DNA from: an uncultured Pseudomonadota bacterium
GTDB lineage: Bacteria > Myxococcota_A > UBA796 > GCA-2862545
Direction of reading: 5' to 3'
Length of the DNA: 48,877 bases
NCBI GenBank assembly: GCA_913061235.1
Contig: CAJXTB010000035.1
Span: 1-48,877 of the forward strand
Below are positions 8,929-17,169 of the stretch, in pieces. The translations under genes and the position numbers were made by a program. The notes beneath the pieces were generated by a model. The model was not told where the DNA came from, made no database searches, and saw only the letters and a program-made list of their open reading frames with translations. Within the stretch, counting starts at the first letter, position 1, and every line of letters starts with the position of its first letter.

Positions 8929-11151
8929 GTGCTTACCTTCCTCCTCCTTCTCTCGCAGGCTGCATCAGCCGGTCCACTCAACGACTTTGTGGGGCCGTAC
9001 GAGCTCGCCAACTGGTCAAACTCCGGCATTACGGACGGCACTGCAGGCATTGACCTGAATGCCAGTACCGAGGACACCGCCGAGTTTTGGTACGACGTAG
9101 ACCTGGGTAATCCAGGGAACGGTGTCACCTTGCGACGCACAAGCTGGCTGGCCACCGCAGATGCGACAGGCACCACATCCATGACGGTCGACCTGACCAT
9201 CGACCACGCCTACTTCTTGGCCGGCGTCATCCTGGACTACCAATACGAAGACGCGGCGGGGAACACGACAACCACCCAGCTGATGCAGGAATGGACGGAC
9301 GGTGAAGAGTCGTTCACCGTGGATGTACAGAACCTTCCGATTGTACAAGGCCATCCATTCGGCCTGCGACTTTCCGGCGGTAACTTCGACCGAAACTCGA
9401 TCATGAACGGAACACTCACCGTCACTGATTTCGTTGCAACCGCCATCGATGACTGCGACGGCGTCCCGGCTGGCGACTCCACGATTGATGAGTGCGGAAC
9501 GTGTGACGACAACGCAGACAACGACTGCGTACAGGACTGCGACGGCGAATGGGGCGGTGACGCGCAACGCGACAACTGCGGCACATGCGACGACAACGCA
9601 GACAACGACTGCGTGCAGGACTGTGCCGATGTCTGGGGAGGCACGGCGGTCCTAGACCAATGCGACACCTGCGACACGGATCCCAGCAACGACTGCGTAC
9701 AAGACTGTGCGGACGTCTGGGGAGGCACCGCTTCCGTCGACCAATGCGGAACGTGTGACGACCTGCCCAGCAACGACTGCGAGCAAGACTGCAACGGTGA
9801 GTGGGGCGGCCCGGACACCGTTGATGAATGCGGTACCTGCGACGGCAACGCGGACAACGACTGCGTTCAGGACTGCGCGGGCGACTGGGGCGGCACGGCG
9901 GTCACCGACCAATGCGGTACCTGCGACACGGACATCAGCAACGACTGCGTCCAAGACTGTGCCGGGAGCTGGGGTGGCGCCGCCGAGACAGATGACTGCG
10001 GAACCTGCGATGACAACCCGGCCAATGACTGTACCGAAGACTGTGCTGGTTCGCTGGGAGGAATTGCCCAAGTAGACGAATGCGGAACCTGCGACGATGA
10101 CGCAACCAACGACTGTACACAAGACTGTGCGGACGTCTGGGGAGGCACGGCGCTCACCGACCAATGCGGTACCTGCGACACCGACACCACCAACGACTGT
10201 ACACAGGACTGTGCGGACGTCTGGGGCGGCACAGCGGTCACCGACGAGTGTGGAACCTGCGACACTGAACCGTCCAACGACTGCGTCCAAGACTGCGCGG
10301 GTACCTGGGGAGGAACCGCGACGACCGACAACTGCGGGCGCTGCGATGACAATCCCGCCAATGACTGCGTGCAGGACTGCCAAGACAACTGGGGCGGAAC
10401 TGCCGCGACGGACGAGTGCGGCGTGTGCGACGACAACGCGCTCAACGACTGCGCCCAAGACTGCAACGGCGTGTGGGGTGGACTGGCCCAGCTCGACAAC
10501 TGCGACGTGTGCGACGAAGACCCAACCAACGACTGTCCGATGGACTGCAACGGCGAGGCAGGCGGCACCGCCGAGCGCGACATGTGCGGTGTTTGTGACG
10601 CCGATTCGACCAACGACTGCATGCAAGACTGCGGCGGCGACTGGGGAGGCACCGCAGTCGCAGACGAGTGCGGAACCTGTGACACCGATGCCACCAACGA
10701 CTGTGTACAGGACTGCGAAGGGGTCTGGGGTGGCTTCGCCATGCTGGACAACTGTGACGTCTGTGACGCCGACCCCCTCAATGACTGCGATGCCGACTGC
10801 GCAGGCGTGTCCGGTGGGGACGCTGTTGAGGACATGTGCGGCCAGTGCGACGCCGACCCGCTCAACGACTGCGTTGTGGACTGCGCAGGCGACTGGGGCG
10901 GCACGGCAGCCATGGATACCTGCGGCGAGTGCGCCGGAGGCTCAACGGGCATCGCACCGAACGACTGCGGCGAGAGTACACGGTTGTTCGACCCGCCCGC
11001 AGACACCGCGGACACTCAGCTCGCCTCTGGCTGCAGCTGTGACAGTACGCCCACAGGTTCGAGTCCTTGGGTGTGGCTGACACTCGCGGGCCTGGTTGTC
11101 ATTGGGCGACGCCGCAACGCTCATCGAGGGGTCGTAAACACCGTGACGTGA
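8929..11151 (+). CDS. Secreted Cys-repeat protein with MYXO-CTERM-like tail
   Basis: 740 residues from a GTG at 8929; the ATG at 8918 and GTG at 8921 are out of frame. A signal peptide (LTFLLLLSQAASA) is followed by a beta-rich domain of about 160 residues. Eighteen tandem 28-residue units then run from about residue 175 to 680, each of the form DC-x4-GG-x4-D-x-CG-x-CD-x4-NDC with conserved acidic and Cys positions (the last unit is extended). The protein ends in a Gly-Cys-Ser-Cys motif, a Pro/Ser spacer, a hydrophobic helix (WVWLTLAGLVVIG) and RRR. This is the MYXO-CTERM plan, in which the helix and basic tail are removed and the Cys is thought to be modified for surface anchoring. The Cys-repeat part is probably a rigid, disulfide-rich stalk. 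Confidence 0.9.
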   Translation: MLTFLLLLSQAASAGPLNDFVGPYELANWSNSGITDGTAGIDLNASTEDTAEFWYDVDLGNPGNGVTLRRTSWLATADATGTTSMTVDLTIDHAYFLAGVILDYQYEDAAGNTTTTQLMQEWTDGEESFTVDVQNLPIVQGHPFGLRLSGGNFDRNSIMNGTLTVTDFVATAIDDCDGVPAGDSTIDECGTCDDNADNDCVQDCDGEWGGDAQRDNCGTCDDNADNDCVQDCADVWGGTAVLDQCDTCDTDPSNDCVQDCADVWGGTASVDQCGTCDDLPSNDCEQDCNGEWGGPDTVDECGTCDGNADNDCVQDCAGDWGGTAVTDQCGTCDTDISNDCVQDCAGSWGGAAETDDCGTCDDNPANDCTEDCAGSLGGIAQVDECGTCDDDATNDCTQDCADVWGGTALTDQCGTCDTDTTNDCTQDCADVWGGTAVTDECGTCDTEPSNDCVQDCAGTWGGTATTDNCGRCDDNPANDCVQDCQDNWGGTAATDECGVCDDNALNDCAQDCNGVWGGLAQLDNCDVCDEDPTNDCPMDCNGEAGGTAERDMCGVCDADSTNDCMQDCGGDWGGTAVADECGTCDTDATNDCVQDCEGVWGGFAMLDNCDVCDADPLNDCDADCAGVSGGDAVEDMCGQCDADPLNDCVVDCAGDWGGTAAMDTCGECAGGSTGIAPNDCGESTRLFDPPADTADTQLASGCSCDSTPTGSSPWVWLTLAGLVVIGRRRNAHRGVVNTVT
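9451..10974. repeat. Tandem 84-bp repeats (17 units plus an extended 18th)
   Basis: Seventeen exact-length 84-bp units run from 9451 to 10878, followed by a variant unit from 10879 (32 residues). Each encodes one 28-residue Cys/Asp-rich module. Units differ by many silent and conservative changes, so the array is old and under protein-level selection rather than recently expanded. Confidence 0.93.
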
Positions 11152-11166
11152 GCTGCGGTCGTCGAC

Positions 11167-12429
11167 CTACGGCTGCGCTGTCAGCGAGAAATACGTTGGG
11201 TTGTACTGAATCGTGAAATCAACTTTCTGGCCAGCCCCACAGTTGAGCGGGATGTGCCAATACACATCACCACCCGTGAAGTTGGGATGGCTCACCGCGT
11301 AGCCAGCGCCCTCCAGTCCGGCGTAGCCACAGCGCGAAGCAGGAGACCCGACGGACTGCAGAGCGTTGGAGAACAGTGCGTCACCGACTGTGAGGAGGAC
11401 GTCTTGATGGCACCAATAGCTGGAGCCACCGATTCCGCGGTGCGACCCGCTCGCAGTAATCCGAATCGTAGAGACGTTGCCTGTGCTAGTGCCAGACAGC
11501 GTGCCAATCTTGATGTTCTTCCCCGGATTTGTGCAGGTCGGGTAGTTGGCGGGCGGTGAACTGGCGCTAAAAGTGTAGGTGCAGAAGTTGCCGTTGCACA
11601 AGGCACCCTGGGGCGTTTCTACCGCTAGCGCAGCACCGTTGAGCGTAGTGCCTGGGTGAAGGCTGAGTGCCCCATCGACAACATTCGCATCCGAGTAGTG
11701 GGAACCCGTGGAGATGACCGCGCCGTTCAGAGTCGTCGAGCCGTGCAGGCTGAGCGGGCTGTCCACCACGTTCGCGTCCGTGTAGTGCGAGCCTGTGGAG
11801 ATGACCGCGCCGTTCAGAGTCGTTGAGCCGTGAAGACTCAGCGGGCCGTCTACAACGTTCGAGTCCGTGTAGTGCGAGCCCGTAGAGATGACCGCGCCGT
11901 TCAGAGTCGTCGAGCCGTGAAGACTCAGTGGGCCGTCTACAACGTTCGCATCTGTGTAGTGCGAGCCCGTAGAGATGACCGCGCCGTTCAGAGTCGTTGA
12001 GCCGTGAAGGCTAAGCGGGCCGTCCACTACGTTCGAGTCTGTGTAGTGCGAGCCCGTGGAGATCGTGCCGCCGTTTAGGGTCGTACCCGCAGGCAGAGAG
12101 CTGGGCGCGGAGAGTGCAAGTGCGTACGGCACACTAGCAATGGCCTGGCGAGGTCCAAGAACCGTTGTTCCGACACGGGTCTCAAGCCAGCGCGCGGAGC
12201 CGTCGAAGTCGGTCGGGTCGAGAGCGAGCTGCACGCTGAAGTAGCCGTGGTCGAGATCGATAGACTGCGTCTCATTCCACAGGTCCGAACCGCCAATGGC
12301 TGCGTCGTACAGCGTGAACGTGACCGACTCGTTGCCATCCACAGGAGTTCCAGCGGCGTCGAGCAGTCGTCCCTGGTGGTGAACATCTGTTGGCGCAGCC
12401 AACGCAAGCGCGACGAGTAATGTAAGCAT
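11167..12429 (-). CDS. Secreted fibre-like protein with 29-residue repeats
   Basis: 420 residues from the ATG at 12429. A signal peptide (to about residue 12) is followed by an approximately 95-residue beta domain beginning QGRLLDAAGTPVDG and ending in IASVPYALAL. The same domain opens the protein at 31211-32272. Five 29-residue repeats follow at residues 112-256 (core TTLNGAVISTGSHYTD and NVVDGPLSLHGS), then a partial sixth and a C-terminal Cys-containing globular domain of about 150 residues. The repeats look like a beta-solenoid or trimeric stalk, as in phage tail-fibre-like surface proteins. That structure is inferred; no enzymatic motif is seen. A sigma70-like promoter lies just upstream. 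Confidence 0.8.
   Translation of the reverse strand: MLTLLVALALAAPTDVHHQGRLLDAAGTPVDGNESVTFTLYDAAIGGSDLWNETQSIDLDHGYFSVQLALDPTDFDGSARWLETRVGTTVLGPRQAIASVPYALALSAPSSLPAGTTLNGGTISTGSHYTDSNVVDGPLSLHGSTTLNGAVISTGSHYTDANVVDGPLSLHGSTTLNGAVISTGSHYTDSNVVDGPLSLHGSTTLNGAVISTGSHYTDANVVDSPLSLHGSTTLNGAVISTGSHYSDANVVDGALSLHPGTTLNGAALAVETPQGALCNGNFCTYTFSASSPPANYPTCTNPGKNIKIGTLSGTSTGNVSTIRITASGSHRGIGGSSYWCHQDVLLTVGDALFSNALQSVGSPASRCGYAGLEGAGYAVSHPNFTGGDVYWHIPLNCGAGQKVDFTIQYNPTYFSLTAQP
11662..12096. repeat. Five 87-bp tandem repeats
   Basis: Five 87-bp units (435 bp exactly) encode residues 112-256 of the fibre-like protein. Adjacent units are close to identical at the DNA level, differing mostly by single bases (for example Asp-Ser versus Asp-Ala, Gly versus Ser). 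This suggests recent expansion or homogenisation, unlike the older 84-bp array next door. Confidence 0.92.
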
Positions 12430-12449
12430 GAGACCCCGGATTTTGCAGG

Positions 12450-12479
12450 GATATAGCGGTTTTCACCTGGGTAGGTCAA
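12450..12479 (-). promoter_or_regulatory. Sigma70-like promoter for the fibre-like protein
   Basis: On the minus strand, TTGACC (12479-12474) and TATATC (12455-12450) are separated by 18 bp. The -10 lies about 20 bases upstream of the ATG at 12429, in an AT-richer patch. It fits a housekeeping promoter; the position is inferred only from sequence. Confidence 0.5.
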
Positions 12480-12523
12480 CCGAAAATCCAAGGCGCGGAA
12501 ATCCTGCGAGATTCGTAGACACC

Positions 12524-13090
12524 CTAGTACGCGGCCTTCGGTCCCCACTTGGCAACCCCGCCGTCCAGCATGGCGAACAAGTGCCAGATTCCGCTGTAGG
12601 GGTCGCCAGGACCAAAGGACGCATGGCCCACCCGACGGATGACATCGCCCTCTTTGCGAAACGTTGAGAACCCAGGAGTGACGCTGTCTGTGCTGCGGTA
12701 GCCCATTGCAGTGGTGAAGCTTTGAGTATCGCTCACCAATGTGAAGTTCCAACCTCGGGACTTGGCAAGCGACTCCTGTACGTCTGGCGCATCCGGACTC
12801 ACCACCACGAAGCCAGCGCGGTTGTTCAGGTGCGGCAGCACTCCGTTGAATCCGTCAGCCCACAGCGTGCAGTACGAGCACGACGCGCCCATATTGTGAA
12901 TCACAATCAGATCCTTGTGCTCGCCAAACAGCGCGCTCAGCAACACGGGACCGGCGGTGGTCTCGAATGCGAAGTCGCGCACTGGGGAGTGGTCTGTTGA
13001 CTCACGAATGAGCTGACGCTGCTCGGCCTGGGCGCTGCGAATCTGCTCTTCAAGTTCTGCAATGCGCTGCTGGGTCGTGGTGTCCATCAT
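12524..13090 (-). CDS. DUF899-family thioredoxin-fold protein
   Basis: 188 residues; ATG at 13090 with CGGAG upstream (a second ATG at 13087 is equally possible). The N-terminal ~40 residues form a helical coiled coil (QRIAELEEQIRSAQAEQRQL). A thioredoxin-like region follows with FGEHKDLIVIHNMGASCSYCTLWADGFNG, where a Cys-Ser-Tyr-Cys pair sits at the place of the thioredoxin active site; VVSPDAP and the WNFTLVSD strand follow. This pattern is that of DUF899, a family of unknown function with a probable thiol or peroxide-related fold. It lacks a signal peptide and so is cytoplasmic. Its start lies 67 bases from the divergent cyanophycinase gene. Confidence 0.75.
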   Translation of the reverse strand: MMDTTTQQRIAELEEQIRSAQAEQRQLIRESTDHSPVRDFAFETTAGPVLLSALFGEHKDLIVIHNMGASCSYCTLWADGFNGVLPHLNNRAGFVVVSPDAPDVQESLAKSRGWNFTLVSDTQSFTTAMGYRSTDSVTPGFSTFRKEGDVIRRVGHASFGPGDPYSGIWHLFAMLDGGVAKWGPKAAY

Positions 13091-13157
13091 GACTCCGGGG
13101 TTGAGGGACTTCGGCCAGACTAGACGATGGAGACGTGAGGCGGCTTAAGGAACCGGC

Positions 13158-14123
13158 ATGATTGCCCTCACCGCTGCGCTGCTCGTCTTCGGCATCTCCC
13201 CCGCACAGGCGCAGGTCACTCGGTACCTGACCGGGAACGGTGCAGACGTCGACCCGCTGCTGTCGGGCCCAGTGTTTGACCTAGGCGGTGGCGGGGCAGA
13301 CGTCGCTTCTGCCTTCCAGGCGCTGATCGACGGGACGCGTGGGTGTACAGACTGCGATGCCACCGTGGATGTCGTCGTCTTGAGAACCAGCGGTGCCGAT
13401 GGCTACAACGATTTTGTGGCTGCGATGGCGGGCGTTGATTCGGTGGAGACCCTGGTCGTCACCCGAGCCGGTGATGCGTCCAAGGTGGTCGATACGGTAC
13501 GGGACGCGGAGGTCGTGTTCTTCGCTGGCGGCGACCAGTGCACCTACACGACCGTCTTTGGCGGCGCCGTTCGGGACGCGGTCAAATCCGTTGTCGCACG
13601 CGGCGGCGGCGTTGGTGGAACGAGCGCCGGGATGGCCATTCAAGCGCACTATGCCTACGACGGATGCGTAGGTAGCGTCGCCTCAGCGGCGGCACTCGCC
13701 AATCCGTACGACAGTAGCGTCACCTTCACCACCGACCACTTCCACTGGCCCGTGCTCTCCGGTGTTGTCACAGACACCCACTTCGTCGCCCGAGACCGCA
13801 TGGGCCGCCTGATGGTGTTCCTGTCCCGCCAGCTCGCGGATGGCCGAACGGACCTTGCCATTGGCCTGGCGGCGGACGAAGCATCGTCGCTGTTCATCGA
13901 CCGCAATGGACGAGCGACAGTGATGGGCACGGGCGACAGCTACGTTGTTGTTGCCGACGGTCCGCCAGAGGTCTGCCAACCCCGAAAACCTCTCACGCAC
14001 CGAGGCTTCAAGGTGTGGCGGCTGTCCCCTGGTGACACATTTGACCTTAGCGACCGTCCCACGGAAGGGTTTCACAGCATTGACGTGGTGAACGGTGTCC
14101 TATCCGCGGACCCGTACCGGTGA
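13158..14123 (+). CDS. Exported cyanophycinase-like peptidase (S51 family)
   Basis: 321 residues; the ATG at 13158 has AAGGA 6 bases upstream. A signal peptide ends near QAQ (residue 19). The fold markers of peptidase family S51 are present: a Gly-rich start (FDLGGGGADV), the FFAGGDQ loop at residues 121-127, and the nucleophile elbow GGTSAGMA with Ser156. Cyanophycinases cleave cyanophycin (Arg-Asp polymer); relatives also act on other dipeptides. Export suggests use of external polymer or peptide. The Cys pairs (residues 63/66 and Cys128) may form disulfides outside the cell. The C-terminal domain of about 60 residues follows family length. Confidence 0.85.
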   Translation: MIALTAALLVFGISPAQAQVTRYLTGNGADVDPLLSGPVFDLGGGGADVASAFQALIDGTRGCTDCDATVDVVVLRTSGADGYNDFVAAMAGVDSVETLVVTRAGDASKVVDTVRDAEVVFFAGGDQCTYTTVFGGAVRDAVKSVVARGGGVGGTSAGMAIQAHYAYDGCVGSVASAAALANPYDSSVTFTTDHFHWPVLSGVVTDTHFVARDRMGRLMVFLSRQLADGRTDLAIGLAADEASSLFIDRNGRATVMGTGDSYVVVADGPPEVCQPRKPLTHRGFKVWRLSPGDTFDLSDRPTEGFHSIDVVNGVLSADPYR

Positions 14124-14188
14124 GGCGATGAGCCCCTACCCCGTCTCACGAGGCCCCCTCGATCGAAACAGTCGCTGCCACGCGGGTA

Positions 14189-14253
14189 GAGTGGATGGGC
14201 TGAGTGGATGGGCTGAGTGGATGGGCTGAGTGGATGGGCTGAGTGGACGGGCT
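14189..14253. repeat. 13-bp tandem repeat, five units
   Basis: Four perfect units of GAGTGGATGGGCT (14189-14240) and a fifth with one change (14241-14253, GAGTGGACGGGCT). It is noncoding, between the cyanophycinase stop and the histidine kinase. Confidence 0.97.
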
Positions 14254-14385
14254 GACGCTGATGACGCACGGGGTGGGCAACCACGACCGATAAGCGACCT
14301 TGTTGATGGCAGAAACTGGGCAAAACGCGACTATTGGAGTCGCAAACTGACCACATTTAAACTACGTGCTACTCGGAATCTAACG

Positions 14386-14421
14386 GTGGAACTACACATG
14401 CCAAGGCGTGGAACTTCACAT
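14386..14421. promoter_or_regulatory. Pair of 14-bp direct repeats upstream of histidine kinase
   Basis: GTGGAACTACACAT (14386-14399) and GTGGAACTTCACAT (14408-14421) differ at one base and start 22 bp apart, about two helical turns. They lie 108-143 bases before the kinase start. This spacing suits a regulator binding side by side on one face of the DNA. The regulator is unknown. Confidence 0.4.
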
Positions 14422-14528
14422 TCATATGGAGGTCCCCTACACTCCTTAGGTCCACCTCTTGTTCCGCACCGGTCAATCAACGCACCGGACGGATCACACC
14501 CATTCGGTAAGGCCCCGCGAGGTTCGTT

Positions 14529-15734
14529 TTGGACTCGATAATCGGTCAACTGCTGGGAGTCTCTTCGACCCTTGAGACGGGTGCAAGCGACCAACTCGCG
14601 GAACTGTTGCAGCGGTGCACTCAAATGCTTGGAACGGACATCGGCATCATCAGTCGTGTCGAAGGGGACGTCTACACGGTGTTGTTCGTTGCCCAACCGG
14701 CGGACGTCCTTGCACCGGGTCAGCAGTTTGAGCTTGCCAAGACCTACTGTGCCATCACACTGGACAGCGACGATGTTGTCACTATCTCGGACATGGCCAG
14801 CTCCGACCACTCGGGCCACCCCTGCTACACCACATTCGGACTTGAGACCTACGTAGGCGTGCCCCTCATTGTTGACGGAGAGGTGTTCGGCACACTCAAC
14901 TTCTCTAGTCCTGAACCACGCGGCAGCGTGTGGACTGAGCGCGAGCGCGAGCTGATCCGTCTATTTGGGCAGTGGGTGTCACGGGCGCTGTCCCACGGCA
15001 TGCTGATTAGGCGCATGGACTCGCTCGGTGAGCGATTGGCCGTCCGCGAACAGGAGATGGACCGATTCAACGCAGTTGTGGCCCACGACCTCAAGCAACC
15101 TCTGCGACAAGTACGTGCATTCCTTGACCTTCTGGAGAAGGAGCTCGGCACCGATCTGTCGGACCAGGGGCAGGTATTTGCCAGCTTCATTCGAACCGGC
15201 ATGGACCAGATGCAGTCATCCGTCGATGACCTTCTGGAGTACAGCCAAGCCAGCGGGGTTCCGCTCAAGATTGCCAAGGTGAACACGGGAGCGCTCGTAG
15301 CCGAGGTTCTGGAAGAGTTCACTCTGACCCTTGCCGAGTATGGCGGCTCCATTGTTGTGGAAGACCTTCCTGACGTCCAAGCAGACGGCCCTATCCTCCG
15401 AAGGGTGTTCTCCAACTTGATTGGAAACGCGCTGAAGTATCGAGGGGTAGAAGCCCCCATCGTGCGCGTCTGGAGCGAGTTCCGGCCCAGCGTCCACTGG
15501 TTCGCCGTACAGGACAACGGGATTGGCATTGAGCCAAAATACAGAGCCCGCATCTTCGAGATGTTCCAACGACTACACAGCCAGACCCAGTTCGACGGCA
15601 ACGGCGTAGGTCTGGCCACGTGCAAGCGCGTTGTGGCCCGACATGGCGGGGAGATTGGCATTGAAGACGCGCCTGATGGCGGCTGCCGGTTCTGGTTCAC
15701 ACTGCCGCGCTACAGCGGTGCCGGTCCACGTTGA
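14529..15734 (+). CDS. Soluble GAF-domain sensor histidine kinase
   Basis: 401 residues. The TTG at 14529 is the only start codon between the in-frame stop at 14508 and the GAF domain, and a GAGG lies 7 bases upstream. A GAF domain (about residues 10-155) has a Cys-His pair region (DHSGHPCYTTFGLETYVGVPL) typical of small-molecule or redox sensing GAFs. A HisKA domain follows with phospho-acceptor His186 (VVAHDLKQPLRQ), of the phytochrome-like subtype, then a HATPase_c domain with N box (FSNLIGNALKYRG), G1 (DNGIGIEPK) and G2 (GNGVGLATC). It has no membrane segment and no adjacent response regulator, so it is an orphan cytoplasmic kinase whose partner must lie elsewhere. Confidence 0.9.
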   Translation: MDSIIGQLLGVSSTLETGASDQLAELLQRCTQMLGTDIGIISRVEGDVYTVLFVAQPADVLAPGQQFELAKTYCAITLDSDDVVTISDMASSDHSGHPCYTTFGLETYVGVPLIVDGEVFGTLNFSSPEPRGSVWTERERELIRLFGQWVSRALSHGMLIRRMDSLGERLAVREQEMDRFNAVVAHDLKQPLRQVRAFLDLLEKELGTDLSDQGQVFASFIRTGMDQMQSSVDDLLEYSQASGVPLKIAKVNTGALVAEVLEEFTLTLAEYGGSIVVEDLPDVQADGPILRRVFSNLIGNALKYRGVEAPIVRVWSEFRPSVHWFAVQDNGIGIEPKYRARIFEMFQRLHSQTQFDGNGVGLATCKRVVARHGGEIGIEDAPDGGCRFWFTLPRYSGAGPR

Positions 15735-15963
15735 TCCGGGCTGCGCCGCTCATGCACGCGCCTAGCTTCCTCAGCGCATCGCAGTGTGTCCCGACACAAC
15801 TCCGGTGCGCCGAGTCGCCACGCACGCACCTGAACGACGCATCCCGCGGGTCAACCTGACCCGGCAACGCTAAGTCTGCCTTACCCGAGCGAATGCACTC
15901 ACTGCAGACCCGCTGGAGCGCCACCGCCGTACAGCCCCTTCCTACACGTGATCTTGGAGTCGC

Positions 15964-17142
15964 ATGTCCGACCAGCCCCCCGTCACCATCTTCTCCTCCA
16001 CCATCGACCCTGACGGCGTCCTACAGGTCCTGCGAGACGCTGGCGCGACTGTCAAGGTGGACTCTCCGTGGACCACGGGGACCGCTACATTCGGCGGAGG
16101 CTTGTTCCGCGCTGGCAAGCAGATGACCTTGGAACACGACTCTGGCTACTACAGCGACGAGAGCTTCTCCAGACAGCTTCCAGGCATGTTCCAGTACTAC
16201 TTGCGGGCCGCGCCGCCTGTGGAACTGCTTGAGTTGGTCCGTAGCTTTCGGTTCGCAGTGTCCTTCGTCCCCGGCAGCTTTGATGACGCCGACCCTCGCT
16301 GGCAGGCGATACAAGCCATGTGCGCCCACCTCGACGGCGTCATCCACGTCAATGGTGCCATGTTGGACGCCCAAGGCCGCCTGCTCTTTGCACCCAACGG
16401 CCAGAGAGACCCTGCTGCCACGTGGCCCAAGGCCGCCGAACCCAACCCCATTCTGTCGCGCCGCGGCGCTCTATACGAAGGCGAAGCGAGCGCTCAGCGC
16501 CAGCTCAGCGTGAACGCGCTCACCGCCGCCGGGTACGCAGCCGCCGTTCGCCTGCCCTCGTCCCCAGATGCAGCGCTGCGGCCCGTCGAACAAGTCGTCC
16601 GCCGACTGGCAGCTCTGCAAGGTCTGGTCTCCTACGTCACAGCGCCTCCACCGTCTGCGGTCCATGCCAAGGCGTTCCTGGAGCGACTGGATCTACACAG
16701 TGCACTCACGCCTCGGGAGCAAGAGCTGGCGCAGCTCCCACAAGAGAAGGCCGCAGAGCATATCGACAGTATTGGCTGGCGTATGGAGAACATGTGGCCG
16801 CTTGCATGGGCCTTAGGCTTCGACGTGAAGCCCGACCTAGTGCCCGGCATGATCACGGATGAGACCACGCGCGACATGTGGGCCTTCCTGCCCAAGCTGT
16901 CTTCCGACCTCTCCGACTTTATCGACAACGTCACACCGCGCACTCTCGAAGAGGTCGCACAGCTCGAAGACACCTTCTACCTGGCACACCACGCGGTACG
17001 GTCCGCTCAGCAAGGGCGGACAACCACGCCACCAGGCTTCCACCCGGCGGCGGACGGCGGTGTGATTCACGAACGCCGCCACGCGCTGTCCTGGCTGGTC
17101 TCGCCGTCGGATGCCTGGGACGAGGTCTCGCTCTCCACGTAA
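15964..17142 (+). CDS. DUF4272-domain protein
   Basis: 392 residues; ATG at 15964 with GGAG 4 bases before. The C-terminal ~200 residues match the DUF4272 pattern: a RR-x-AL-x2-V start (near residue 205), the W-x-MENMWPLAWALGF segment around residue 275, and the closing ERRHALSWL...WDEVSLST. The N-terminal half (DGVLQVLRDAGATVKVD, then FAVSFVPGSF) is typical of longer family members. No signal peptide is present. The function of the family is unknown; it is widespread in bacteria of diverse phyla. The 229 bases upstream hold no gene that I can support. Confidence 0.78.
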   Translation: MSDQPPVTIFSSTIDPDGVLQVLRDAGATVKVDSPWTTGTATFGGGLFRAGKQMTLEHDSGYYSDESFSRQLPGMFQYYLRAAPPVELLELVRSFRFAVSFVPGSFDDADPRWQAIQAMCAHLDGVIHVNGAMLDAQGRLLFAPNGQRDPAATWPKAAEPNPILSRRGALYEGEASAQRQLSVNALTAAGYAAAVRLPSSPDAALRPVEQVVRRLAALQGLVSYVTAPPPSAVHAKAFLERLDLHSALTPREQELAQLPQEKAAEHIDSIGWRMENMWPLAWALGFDVKPDLVPGMITDETTRDMWAFLPKLSSDLSDFIDNVTPRTLEEVAQLEDTFYLAHHAVRSAQQGRTTTPPGFHPAADGGVIHERRHALSWLVSPSDAWDEVSLST

Positions 17143-17169
17143 ATGGAGGGCGCCTCAACAAACAGGCTC

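Larger units (their letters stand above)
14124..14528. other. Noncoding interval with tandem repeats
   Basis: 405 bases without a credible gene. It contains five 13-bp tandem repeats (14189-14253) and two near-identical 14-bp direct repeats 22 bp apart (14386-14421), both described separately. The DNA after about 14320 is richer in A and T than its surroundings, as expected for a promoter region of the downstream histidine kinase. Confidence 0.6.

Noticed and set aside
9652-11015. Long minus-strand frames rich in Ser/Pro/Gln or Val/Ala
   Set aside because: They are repetitive only because they lie antisense to the 84-bp repeats; the plus strand has the signal peptide, Cys pattern and sorting tail.
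11662-12096. Possible CRISPR-like array
   Set aside because: The repeats are contiguous 87-bp units with no spacers and are in frame within a secreted protein.
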